36,343 bases of DNA from Blastocladiella britannica (taxonomy: Eukaryota > Blastocladiomycota > Blastocladiomycetes > Blastocladiales > Blastocladiaceae). Shown here piece by piece: positions 11,170 to 19,964 of the stretch (position 1 is its first letter; the number at the start of each line of letters is the position of its first letter). Under the pieces are notes generated by a model. That model was given only the letters and a program-made list of their open reading frames with translations. It had not been told where the DNA came from and did not search any database. The DNA is taken from NCBI GenBank assembly GCA_025349905.2, contig MU624642.1, positions 1 through 36,343 of the forward strand, in the 5' to 3' direction. The translations under genes were made by a program, and so were the position numbers.

Positions 11170-12562
11170 TTACATTGAATCTTTCAGGTACATCGCCAGC
11201 GTAAGGCCTCCATCTTTGGCCTTGGCCTGTTTGACCCACAAGTTGGCCAATCCCAGCCCCATCTTCATCCCCGGCACATATGCAGCCGAGTAGTCGGGAC
11301 CCAGGGCCATGAGCGCGTAAAAGTCCTCGGGCACCTTCCATTTTTCCTTAGCGACTCCCCCCTCCACCACCGCCGCCACGTTCTTGGCCACCACTTGTGC
11401 TTGCTGGGACGCGTATGTGGCCAGTTTGCGCGCATACGTGCTCGCGGGCTCTACTTCGCAAATATCGCCCAGCGCAAATACATTGTCGTGGCCAACCACC
11501 TCCATGGTGCTGGATACGCGCAGGTAACCACGTGGCGTCAGCGGCCACGACGCACACAGCCGGAACGGGTCCGAGTTGGGCTCGATCCCCGTCGACGTGA
11601 ACACCATGTCGGCCACCAGACACGTCAGCGTGTCGGGTGGAGCACCAACAATGGGCGTAAGGGAGACCGGCATGTTGGGTTTGCTGATCGGGTATTCGCT
11701 GGCGGTTGTTGAAGAGGCATTCACCAAGATCCCGGCCGTGTCGGCGGTCACGCCCTCAATCACATTGACTTGGAGTTTGGCCAGGATCGAGCGCACGCGT
11801 TCGGCAAACGCTACGGGTGCCGTGGCCAGGAGTTGCGGGCCGGCAATGGTGACGGTCTTGTCTGGGTGAGCTGTATCCGGCAACGTTTTGTCAGTGACTC
11901 ATAGAAAAAATTCCAATACGACACGCATACCCGACTTGATCTCGGCCGCAGTCTCGACTGCAACGATCCCGCAGCCGAGAATCAATATACGATGGGTCTC
12001 TGGAGCCGCCACGCGCTTGGCCACTTGACCAATATAATCGATGGTATTTTGAGGCACTCCTGGCTGCCCCTTGAACGGCTGCGAGTACCGTGATCCAAGG
12101 GCCACCACCAAGAAGTCGTACAGGATCACTGCGTCGTCGGGATCAGCTGAGCCCGTGGTACGTACGTACTGATCCCACGCCTCGGTGACCTTGGCAATCA
12201 CCAGGCGGCCCGTGACGTTGCCGCGGGTGGCCAAGTCTTTGCCATTGGCACTGACAAACAATTGGCTCAAGGGACGAAGCAGCTTGCCCACGGGTATCTT
12301 GGGATTGGCAATCGCTCGTGGTGCACCACTGTTGTTGAAGTAGGCTTCGGAGACCGAAACCAAGGTGAGAGTGGTGGTGACGGAGGATTTCGCCAGCAGG
12401 GCGTGGAGGTGGTGGTAGGTTTGGACTCCTGCTGGTCCTCCGCCGATACTATTGTCAAAGTTGAGTTCCCAAAAGTGATTGATTCAAAAACGAAGTGACA
12501 AACATAACGACGCGCTTAGGTCCAGTTTCGCCACTCGTATTGGATTTGATGGTGGTGCTCAT
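11170..12562 (-). CDS. AIF/FSP1-like FAD-dependent oxidoreductase, copy 2
   Basis: Exons are 12562-12504, 12448-11931 and 11870-11170, giving 425 aa. Intron 1 (55 nt, donor GTTTGT) falls at the same phase-2 point of the GGGPAG Rossmann strand as in the downstream paralogue. Intron 2 (60 nt) lies just before the beta strand that follows the second glycine motif (LILGCGIVAVETAAEI) and is absent from copy 1. The FAD-closing FALGDICEVEP motif is present. Compared with copy 1 there is an extra N-terminal Ser/Thr-rich segment of about 12 residues. The C-terminal part, including the PDYSAAYVPGMKMGLGL segment, aligns closely with copy 1. The pair therefore arose by tandem duplication followed by intron gain or loss. 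Confidence 0.85.
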
Positions 12563-13070
12563 ATGGGATCGTCGTGGGCTCTGGGTCTGGCTCCTTGTTG
12601 AAAGTAAAAGGTGCGTTAGTGAAAGGGGGAGGATTGACAATATTTTTAAGGTATTGATCCTTTGCCCTGGCTCATACTATTTTGATTATATTATTACGGA
12701 GGTCCCTGCCAATATTTTTATTCGTCATCACACGTGGAAGTATTTTTCGGATTCCCATGTGAGTATTTCCCAACAACCCTTTCTTTGTTTCTGAGGAAGG
12801 TGGTTCTCCCAAACATTTCCTGTCCGGGTAGGGTCGCTCTTTCCCTCGTCTCTTCTCGTTTACTCGTTGGAGAAGACCGTAATTCTTATTTCTGCTCTTT
12901 AGTGCCAACAACGGGCACTCACTCCCATCCCGAAAAAATAGACAAGCGACACTTTGGCTTTGGGCTCTGATCTTTCGCCACAAAAAATCCATTGGATCAA
13001 CTTAGAAACACTTTCCTCCGCCCACGCGATACATACATTTAATTTAAAAGGAAACAAAACAAAAATAAAC
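12563..13070. other. Divergent intergenic promoter region, 508 bp
   Basis: This AT-rich gap separates the divergently transcribed oxidoreductase copy 2 and the ectodomain-SH3 gene. I see no coding potential beyond short chance frames, no tRNA-like fold and no clear repeat. It should contain both promoters. The stretch just before 13071 is A-rich, as is usual for fungal 5' leaders. Confidence 0.5.
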
Positions 13071-15925
13071 ATGGAACGCGCAATTATGATCCTGCTTTCT
13101 GCATTGATGATCGCATTGGTCAGCGCAGTGCCACTCGACACCACACATGCACCCAGCACCACCACCGACTCTGCTGCGCTGAGCATGGCCATGGTCGGCA
13201 TTCCTGGAGGACCTCCATGCATCTCCCTTGCCGAATCAAAATACTGTTCCCATTGGCCGCACGCTCAAGTCTCTGGTAACCTCCGCGACTATTTCATGAA
13301 CAACCCAGGACACGGCGTCGATAGCGTATGGGGGTATTCCCTTTCTTATTGGTTTTATGAGGCACTCCTTCACAATGGCATATTGACTCATTATTTTCTT
13401 GATGAAATTTGAAAGGTTCCGATCGTAAACAATACGGAATCGTTTGACCAGGATATCATGGAGGGCATTTTCCTGTCCCAAACATACCGCGGCCGGTATT
13501 ACGCGTCCCTGGTTGGGTGCGACTTTGCACAGGAGCCAGTGCGATACATGGCAAGCTACTTTTGCGCGGTGCTGATTGCCTACTCGCCGCAGTGCATGGA
13601 TCTGACCACTCCGAGCCAGCCTCTCTGTGCGTGTGGACCATCTTTTAAGTGTCAAAAATGAATCTCATTCCGATTGTGTGAACAGGTCACAATACGTGCT
13701 CTGGCTATGTTGCGTCAATGCAAACCATGGCCAACACCCCGTCCCTGTGCTCCGCCAGCGCAATTCGAACCACGCTCTCGGCCGCGGCCTCCAATGGCTC
13801 GTCGGCGTCGCTGGCCCAAATCCCATCCACGGTCTCCACCGATCCGACGACGCCCATTCAGCTCAACCCGTCATGGTTCTGCGGCCTGCGCATGCTCTCG
13901 GGCACCAACACCACCATCGCCTGCGTCAATGGCAAGTCCGAGCCATTTTGCGGGTACCTGGACGCGGAAACCGCGTGCGAGCAAGGGTGCGCCACTGAGG
14001 AATGCCCGAAATCGCCCACGCGCGCAAAGGCCCGCGGAACCGGCGTGCCCACCGCATCGGCGACCGCAAGTGGTGCGACTAGCCTTGGGTCGTGGCTTGG
14101 AAACGCGGGCACGCCGGTGACGGTGGCGTTTTACGCGGCCATGGGATGCGCGGCGTGCATTGTGTCGGCGACCCTGGTGCTCGTTGCCATTCGCGCTTCG
14201 GGCCGGTATTGTCCGTCACGAGCCAAATCGTCGCCCGATTTGAAAGAGGATGCGCAGCATGGGTCGGGATGGCATGCGTTGCCATATACCGCCAACCCGG
14301 CCCTCAGTCGCGAGCCCTCGACCCACACACAGCGCACGCTGCTGGTGCGCAACGGCAGCTCCTCTAGTGGGACACTTGTGGATGGCGCGCACGGTGACGC
14401 ATTTCGTGGTGGTGAACCGGTGGCCTTGTCGCCGTACGGCGGCAACTACGCGGCGGTCGAAACCGTGATCGACGGCTCCAATATCATGTCGGAACCTGCG
14501 CGCAAGTTTTCTGGCCGCCGTCGCCACCGTCGCCCGCCCTCGATTGTCACCACGGGCTCGCCCGTATTTTCCACCTGCCATGTCGCGGGATGTACGTGTG
14601 GAAACGTGGTTTCACTTTCTCGCGGCGGTCCATCCGCCAAAGGGCCTGCTGGCGCTTGTCATGGTCACGAACCTATGCCAGCGATGGCAGCGACGCGTCG
14701 AGCCTCCATACACGCACAACAGGGAGCACAGGTCCTTTTGCCGAGCGTGCCAACACCTACGGCGCCGGTTGTGCTCCTTCAGCGCACGGGCTCGCACCAA
14801 CTGGCAAACCCCGACAGCGGCAGCGGTGAAGTGGCGAAGTACCACCAACACGGCTTGCATGGGTACAAACGGACCAGTTTGGGGGCAGCGCCAGTTTCCC
14901 TGACATCCAGCGGTGTTGGAGCACTCGTTGATGGCGATGATAGCGAAGATGAGGCGAGTCCTCAGCCTTGGAGGCCCGCTGCTCTTGCCACTGCCGCCGC
15001 CGCGAATCTCTCGCCCGATTCTCCCGACATGCCCGTGCTCCCTGACGTAGCGCTCCCGCCGCCCGCTGTCCTCCACCACCCTCCACACACGCCAAGAGAG
15101 CGCACGTCGTTTTCAGGTCAGAACCGCTCGCCGCTCGGGCACGCGTGGACCGCACCCACCGCACGCATGTCTGCCAACAACACGCAACGGCCCGGGTCGT
15201 ATTATTTCCAGTCGCCGGCACGAAGCCCCACCAGCGAGAGGAGCACGGACACGTCGAGCAGCACCGTTGATAACCAATTGTCGCTGTACGTCTCACCTCG
15301 GCGGCGCGGGCCTCGCGTGTCGATTGCGCTGACGCCTGGAAGAGGTGAAAAGAGGGCCAGCGCGACGTCATCGCAGTCACCACCACCACCGCCACAGCAC
15401 CATCAGAACTCACATCGCGTACTGTTTCAAGAGCAGCAGCATCAGCGCATATCGCGAGATCTCGTTCCGCCGGGAGGTAGCGCTGGAATGCCGTGGGCGG
15501 GTCCCTTTTCGCCCGATATTGGCGGCAGCTTTGCGGTCGACAAGAAGCATCAGGTGCAGCAGCAGTTGTTCTCACCGACGATCCCGCTGAGTGGGTCGAT
15601 TCCGCGGTCCGAAACCCAGTCGTCGCTCATGCCTCCGCCGGTCGACACCCGTCGCGCGCAGCTGGCGTACATTTCCGAGCAATCGGACGAGCTGAACGTG
15701 GATATTGGCGACGTGGTGCTGGTGCTCGAGGTGTACGAGGATGGGTGGGCACATGTACGTCTGTTTGCTTTGTTTTTTACAGATCATATTTACTCAAATG
15801 ATTATGGTTCGCAGGGTTACAATTGGGCGACTCGGTACTCGGGCGTGTTCCCTATGGCCGTCTTTACTGAACCTCCCGAGGCAGTTTCGGATCTTGTTGT
15901 TCGCGTTGCCCACGACTATGAGTGA
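13071..15925 (+). CDS. Frizzled-like Cys-rich ectodomain, single TM, cytoplasmic SH3 protein
   Basis: Exons are 13071-13325, 13416-13626, 13686-15754 and 15815-15925, giving 881 aa. Residues 1-20 are a signal peptide. The ectodomain has cysteines at about 50, 59, 120, 135, 145, 156, 160 and 177. The spacing of YFC-x9-C, PLCHNTC and a final Cys after a conserved Met resembles Frizzled CRDs. A second Cys cluster spans 221-262. One hydrophobic helix (about 299-324) is followed by a long disordered cytoplasmic region with Pro-rich and Ser-rich patches. The C-terminal SH3 domain (about 812-863) shows the ALYDY-equivalent QLAYISE, acidic RT loop, EDGWAHGYN and SGVFPMAVF. Type I topology is predicted. 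The last intron (60 nt, no stop, multiple of three) lies within the SH3 domain. A cell-surface sensor or adhesion receptor coupled to Pro-rich partners is inference. Confidence 0.82.
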
Positions 15926-16068
15926 CCCGTCTCATTTCATCATTTTCATTCAAATTCTCCCTCCAAGCTTTCCAATGCAATAATCATCTTCTATAATTTC
16001 GTAAAATAGGAAGGGATCCGATCACCTACCCCCCGAATGCTTGAAAATACGAAATAAAAAGTTAAAGA

Positions 16069-17364
16069 ATGGAAGCATACCCGGCCCCAAGTGTCCTCGT
16101 CAGCGGCGCCGAGGCGTACTTCAGTTCTCTAGTGGGCGTGCTCGCGTTCTTTGTCGCGTTGATCAGCGCCCTCATGACCTATCCGCGGGCATTCACCAAC
16201 CAGCCGTACTTGCCGACCGGATCGCCGCTTCAGTTCATGAACGTGCGGTGCCGGCTCCTATTTATCGCCGCGATCCTGATGCTGGTGTCCACGCTGCACT
16301 ATGACTTCCACCTGTACATGATGTTTACGTTCGGCACCGCGAAGTTCGCGATTACCGCCTGGGCACAGTCTACGCTACTGGTGGTGGTGGACGCGCTTAT
16401 GACGTTGGCTACGTGCATGCGGTGCTCGATGATTGTCTCCAACGACTCTAAAACTCGGCGACGGTTCTCAATGGGCATGCTGGTGCTGGCGGTACTGATG
16501 GTGGCCGCGGTGGTTGGGGATAACAGTCGCCGGACATTAGAATTGGCGCTGGCTTGGCCGCCGCTAACCGCATCCGACTGGTTCCATGCGAGTTTATCGT
16601 CGCGATGGATCCCCTTACTGTTGCTCACGTTTCCGGTCATGGCGGTGGCGGGATCGATCTGGGCGCTCCGACATAACGCTCGGTACCACCACCGGCGGCA
16701 ACCTCCGTCGAACCGGGCCTCTCGTTCGGGTGTTGTCACCATCTCTGCTGTTCCCGACCGCGTACCGATCCTCATGCGACTGGCGTCGGACCGCGTGCGG
16801 CGGATGACAATGAAATTGGCGCGACCCTCCTCCGCCGCCGGCAGCCGGCACGCTGCACCAATTCCTTCGGCATCATCGTTGACGATGCCGAGCGCCGGCC
16901 CAAGCACCGTTGCCGAATCGCGAGTGCTTCCGACCGTAGCAGCAGTCGTCTCGCGTCCCTCTTCGCAATCAACTTCCATCCGTATCCAGTATCCGATTTC
17001 GGCCACATTCAAACTCATCACGTACATGCTGATCTTTGGCTGGAGCGTGGCCATTGGCGTCGCGTCCGTGAGCCGGATCGGGCCCGTGTACAGCCACGCG
17101 TTGATTTTGCTCCTGCAGTCGCTCGGGATCTTGCTCGAGGGGCTGTTTGAACTTATCATCAAGCTCACCAACAACCACGTGGAGGCGGCTCGCGGCGCCG
17201 ACGGCGATGCTGGTGGGGGTGGCGGGCACTTTGTCGAGTCGGCGGTGACGGGCATAAAAAATCCCACGACCACTGGGCAGGTTGTCTCAAGTTATGCATC
17301 TTCACATTCTCCTGAGCTGCCAGCAGTGCGGCAGGAGTGTCGCGTGGAGAATATACAAGAGTGA
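16069..17364 (+). CDS. Seven-transmembrane protein, unassigned
   Basis: A single-exon frame of 431 aa. Seven hydrophobic helices are visible at about residues 20-38, 62-82, 94-116, 134-150, 180-200, 312-334 and 343-366. A loop of about 110 residues rich in Ser, Pro and Arg separates helices 5 and 6, and a Gly/Ser-rich hydrophilic tail follows helix 7. Seven helices with a long basic 5-6 loop is the layout of a G-protein-coupled receptor with an extended third cytoplasmic loop. I see no DRY or NPxxY motif and cannot place it in a known class, so it could equally be another polytopic membrane protein. It starts 143 bp after the ectodomain-SH3 gene on the same strand. ATG 16069 has A at -3. Confidence 0.8.
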   Translation: MEAYPAPSVLVSGAEAYFSSLVGVLAFFVALISALMTYPRAFTNQPYLPTGSPLQFMNVRCRLLFIAAILMLVSTLHYDFHLYMMFTFGTAKFAITAWAQSTLLVVVDALMTLATCMRCSMIVSNDSKTRRRFSMGMLVLAVLMVAAVVGDNSRRTLELALAWPPLTASDWFHASLSSRWIPLLLLTFPVMAVAGSIWALRHNARYHHRRQPPSNRASRSGVVTISAVPDRVPILMRLASDRVRRMTMKLARPSSAAGSRHAAPIPSASSLTMPSAGPSTVAESRVLPTVAAVVSRPSSQSTSIRIQYPISATFKLITYMLIFGWSVAIGVASVSRIGPVYSHALILLLQSLGILLEGLFELIIKLTNNHVEAARGADGDAGGGGGHFVESAVTGIKNPTTTGQVVSSYASSHSPELPAVRQECRVENIQE

Positions 17365-17395
17365 CCTTTTTTCATGTGGCAACGCGCGCGTGACT

Positions 17396-17403
17396 TCACG
17401 TGA
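17396..17403. promoter_or_regulatory. TCACGTGA palindrome upstream of the helicase gene
   Basis: A perfect 8-bp palindrome containing the CACGTG E-box lies 73 bp before the helicase ATG, in a gap of only 111 bp after the preceding gene. In fungi bHLH factors such as Cbf1 bind this core. Function here is inferred from position and symmetry only. Confidence 0.3.
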
Positions 17404-17475
17404 TGTTTGGGCAAATGGACGCGATGGGAGAAATATGGGAATTTTATTTGCAGCGCCTCCCAAGTACGACGCAAT

Positions 17476-19941
17476 ATGACACCAGCACTCGCGGTCGGCG
17501 GCAACGCCAAGAAACGCGCACGCGTCACCAAGGACGCGGCTATTGCCATTCACAACGACGACAACGGCGACACTGATAGCAGTGACGATGAAAACGACGA
17601 CGTGGCCGCGGATATGGATCTGGACGCGGTGGAAGAGGCGGCAGCAGCAGCAGCAGCAGCAATAGATCCGTTCGCTCAAGAGGAGCAGCAGCAGCAGCAG
17701 CAGCCAAAGTACGACCTGTACTTTCCCGACTTTTCGTCGACGCAGTCGCTGTCGCGCGCCGACCACCTGGCCCTGAAGCGCGCGGCCTTGCCGGGGTGGC
17801 TCGCGCGGCCCGAGCTGGTGGCGCAAGATGACGCGCCAACTGACGATGACATGGTCCCCGCACCGGAGGACCACGCGATTGGCGCGTTTGCGCTGGACCC
17901 GCGGCTGCTGGCGGTGTGCACGCGCCTCGGCTTACACTCGCTGTTCTCGATCCAGCGCGCAGTGGTCCCGCGGTTGCTCGACGCTCACCTGTCGCGCGAC
18001 TTGCTGGTGTCGGCACCCACCGGCTCGGGAAAGACCCTCTCGTACGTGCTCCCGATCGTGCACCGGCTAGCGTCCCGGACCGTCCCGCGGCTGCGGGCGC
18101 TGGTGGTAGTCCCGACCCGTGACCTGGTGCGGCAAGTGGTCGAAACCGTACGTCCATTTGCCGATGCGGTCGGATTGCGAGTGGCCGGGGCCGCGGCCGG
18201 GTGGGGCGCCGACGCCGATAAGTTGAGCGGCCACGCGGCCGAGAAGTGGGTTCCGACGTCTATGGCCGCCACGCGCAAGTACTTGGCGCACCACCCGACC
18301 GCGTCGCAGCTGTACCCGGCGGCGCTGCCGACCGCCCCAGGAGGGCACGTGTCTATCGATATCTTGATTGCGACGCCGGGACGGCTGCACGACCTGTTGA
18401 CGGCGCGCGGCGAGTCCGGGTTCTCGTTGCAGCACTTGCAGTTCTTTGTGGTGGACGAGGCCGACCGGATCTTGAACGCGGGCGAGTCCGAGTGGATCGA
18501 CTTGGCGCTGGCGTCGATGCAGTCGCCGCTGGTGCTTGCGTCGTCGTCTCCGTTGCCACCATCGCCCTTATCGCCTTCGTCGTCATCGTCAGTAGCAACA
18601 GTCAGCCCGATCGCCATGCCCTCGACGCTGGTGCGTTCGCCACTGGGCGGCGTGGCCCGGCGCCGCCCGCGGTCGCACCCGATCAAACTGCTGTTCTCGG
18701 CGACGCTGACGCGCAACCCCGAAAAGCTCGCGCGCATGCGGCTGCACGACCCGTGGATGCTGGCCGCCGCTTCGGCCGAGGACGCTGCTGCTGCCGCATC
18801 GGCGGCCGGAGCCACCGGCGCTGGACCCGCCGCCGTGTCCGAAACCAAGTACGTGTTCCCGGCCACGCTGCACGAGAGCGCGGCGACCATGATGGCGGCG
18901 GCCCTCAAGCCGGTGATGGTACTGGAACTGGTAGCGGCCATGGAGGCGGCCACGCGGCTGCGTGTGACGCGGCAGCAGGTTTTGGCACCCGAATTGCCAG
19001 AAACGACCAACGACGACGAGGATGCCATGGACGGCGTGGTGGAGACAGTGACGGACGATGTTGCCTCGCTGGCGGCCCAGTTTGCCGCGGCAGTGCCCGA
19101 CCCGGCCGTCCGACACATGGTGCGGTCATCGCTCGCATCGTTGCTTCCTGCCACCACAACCACGTCATCGACACCGCCGCGGTCCGTGTGGCGCATGCTC
19201 GTGTTCACCAACTCGGTGGACTCGGCCCGCCAGCTGGCCAAGGTCCTGTCGGTCGCGACCGCCGACCTCGGCGATACGAACGGCGGCGCTCCGATCGCGT
19301 CCATCGACTTGGTCTCGCGCGAACTGCCCGCGGCCGACCGTACCGCGCTGCTGCGCAAGTTCCGCGCCGACCCCACCGGTGGATCCACGGCGTCCGTGCC
19401 GGTCCGCGTGCTGGTGGCCTCGGACTTGCTGGCCCGTGGCATTGACTTGCCGTCAGTGGACCTGGTGGTGCAGTACGACCCGCCGACCAACATGCCGCAA
19501 TACGTGCACCGCGTGGGCCGCACGGCGCGTGCGGGCGCTACGGGTGCTGCCGTCACGCTGCTGGCCGCACACGAGGTGCGGTGGTTCCGGCAGATGATGC
19601 GCGAGAAGCGCGGCAACGCCGGGTGGGAGTTGGTGCGCCAGTTCAAGTTCCGGGCTACTATCTCCAACAGTAGCAGTGCGGCGATTGAGCGCGCGCTGTA
19701 CACGCTCGGCGGCGGCGACAAGACGACGGACGTGGCTGTTGCCGAAGAACAAGAAGGAAAGGATGAGGAGGATGCCATGGACGTGGACATGGACGAGCCG
19801 GAAGTGGTCGAGGAGGTACTGGCGGTGGTGCCCGTGGACGGCAAGAAGAAGCGCAAGAAGGGGATCTTGCTGGACTTGCCCAAGTTCGAGGGCAAGCTGA
19901 CCACTTTCGGTGGGGATTCGAGTGACGACGAGGACGCGTAG
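17476..19941 (+). CDS. DBP6: DEAD-box RNA helicase, DDX51/Dbp6 type
   Basis: Intronless, 821 aa. ATP-dependent RNA helicase of the nucleolar group that acts in 60S ribosomal subunit assembly. All core motifs are visible: Q-region FSIQ, motif I SAPTGSGKT (about 179-187), Ia VVPTRDL, Ib ATPGRL, II VDEAD (326-330), III FSATL (about 407-411), V SDLLARGID and VI HRVGRTARAG (from about 678). The FSIQ segment and the non-GG region after motif Ia fit DDX51/Dbp6 better than other DEAD families. Unusual features are a Ser/Pro insertion between motifs II and III and a long Ala-rich insertion between motifs III and IV, together with an acidic N-terminus carrying Ala and Gln runs and an acidic/KKKRKK tail. 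The next upstream in-frame codon that could extend the frame is not ATG, so 17476 is preferred. It converges on FAN1 with 23 bp between stops. Confidence 0.88.
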   Translation: MTPALAVGGNAKKRARVTKDAAIAIHNDDNGDTDSSDDENDDVAADMDLDAVEEAAAAAAAAIDPFAQEEQQQQQQPKYDLYFPDFSSTQSLSRADHLALKRAALPGWLARPELVAQDDAPTDDDMVPAPEDHAIGAFALDPRLLAVCTRLGLHSLFSIQRAVVPRLLDAHLSRDLLVSAPTGSGKTLSYVLPIVHRLASRTVPRLRALVVVPTRDLVRQVVETVRPFADAVGLRVAGAAAGWGADADKLSGHAAEKWVPTSMAATRKYLAHHPTASQLYPAALPTAPGGHVSIDILIATPGRLHDLLTARGESGFSLQHLQFFVVDEADRILNAGESEWIDLALASMQSPLVLASSSPLPPSPLSPSSSSSVATVSPIAMPSTLVRSPLGGVARRRPRSHPIKLLFSATLTRNPEKLARMRLHDPWMLAAASAEDAAAAASAAGATGAGPAAVSETKYVFPATLHESAATMMAAALKPVMVLELVAAMEAATRLRVTRQQVLAPELPETTNDDEDAMDGVVETVTDDVASLAAQFAAAVPDPAVRHMVRSSLASLLPATTTTSSTPPRSVWRMLVFTNSVDSARQLAKVLSVATADLGDTNGGAPIASIDLVSRELPAADRTALLRKFRADPTGGSTASVPVRVLVASDLLARGIDLPSVDLVVQYDPPTNMPQYVHRVGRTARAGATGAAVTLLAAHEVRWFRQMMREKRGNAGWELVRQFKFRATISNSSSAAIERALYTLGGGDKTTDVAVAEEQEGKDEEDAMDVDMDEPEVVEEVLAVVPVDGKKKRKKGILLDLPKFEGKLTTFGGDSSDDEDA
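17641..17703 (+). repeat. Coding GCA/CAG trinucleotide tracts
   Basis: Seven GCA units (17641-17661) are read as alanine. After a 24-nt spacer, six CAG units (17686-17703) are read as glutamine. Both lie in the acidic N-terminal tail of the helicase, outside the catalytic core, so length variation should be tolerated. Confidence 0.85.
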
Positions 19942-19964
19942 CACACCAATATACACACATATTT

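Noticed and set aside
12415..12450. Apparent 1-nt frameshift in oxidoreductase copy 2 near the Rossmann motif
   Set aside because: Rechecking the reading frame across the stretch showed three rather than four A residues; the gene closes in frame with 425 codons.
17985..19958. Minus-strand open frame of 657 codons antisense to the helicase gene
   Set aside because: It mirrors the GC-rich codon bias of the helicase, is Ser/Ala/Thr-rich low complexity and contains no domain; the sense frame has all DEAD-box motifs.
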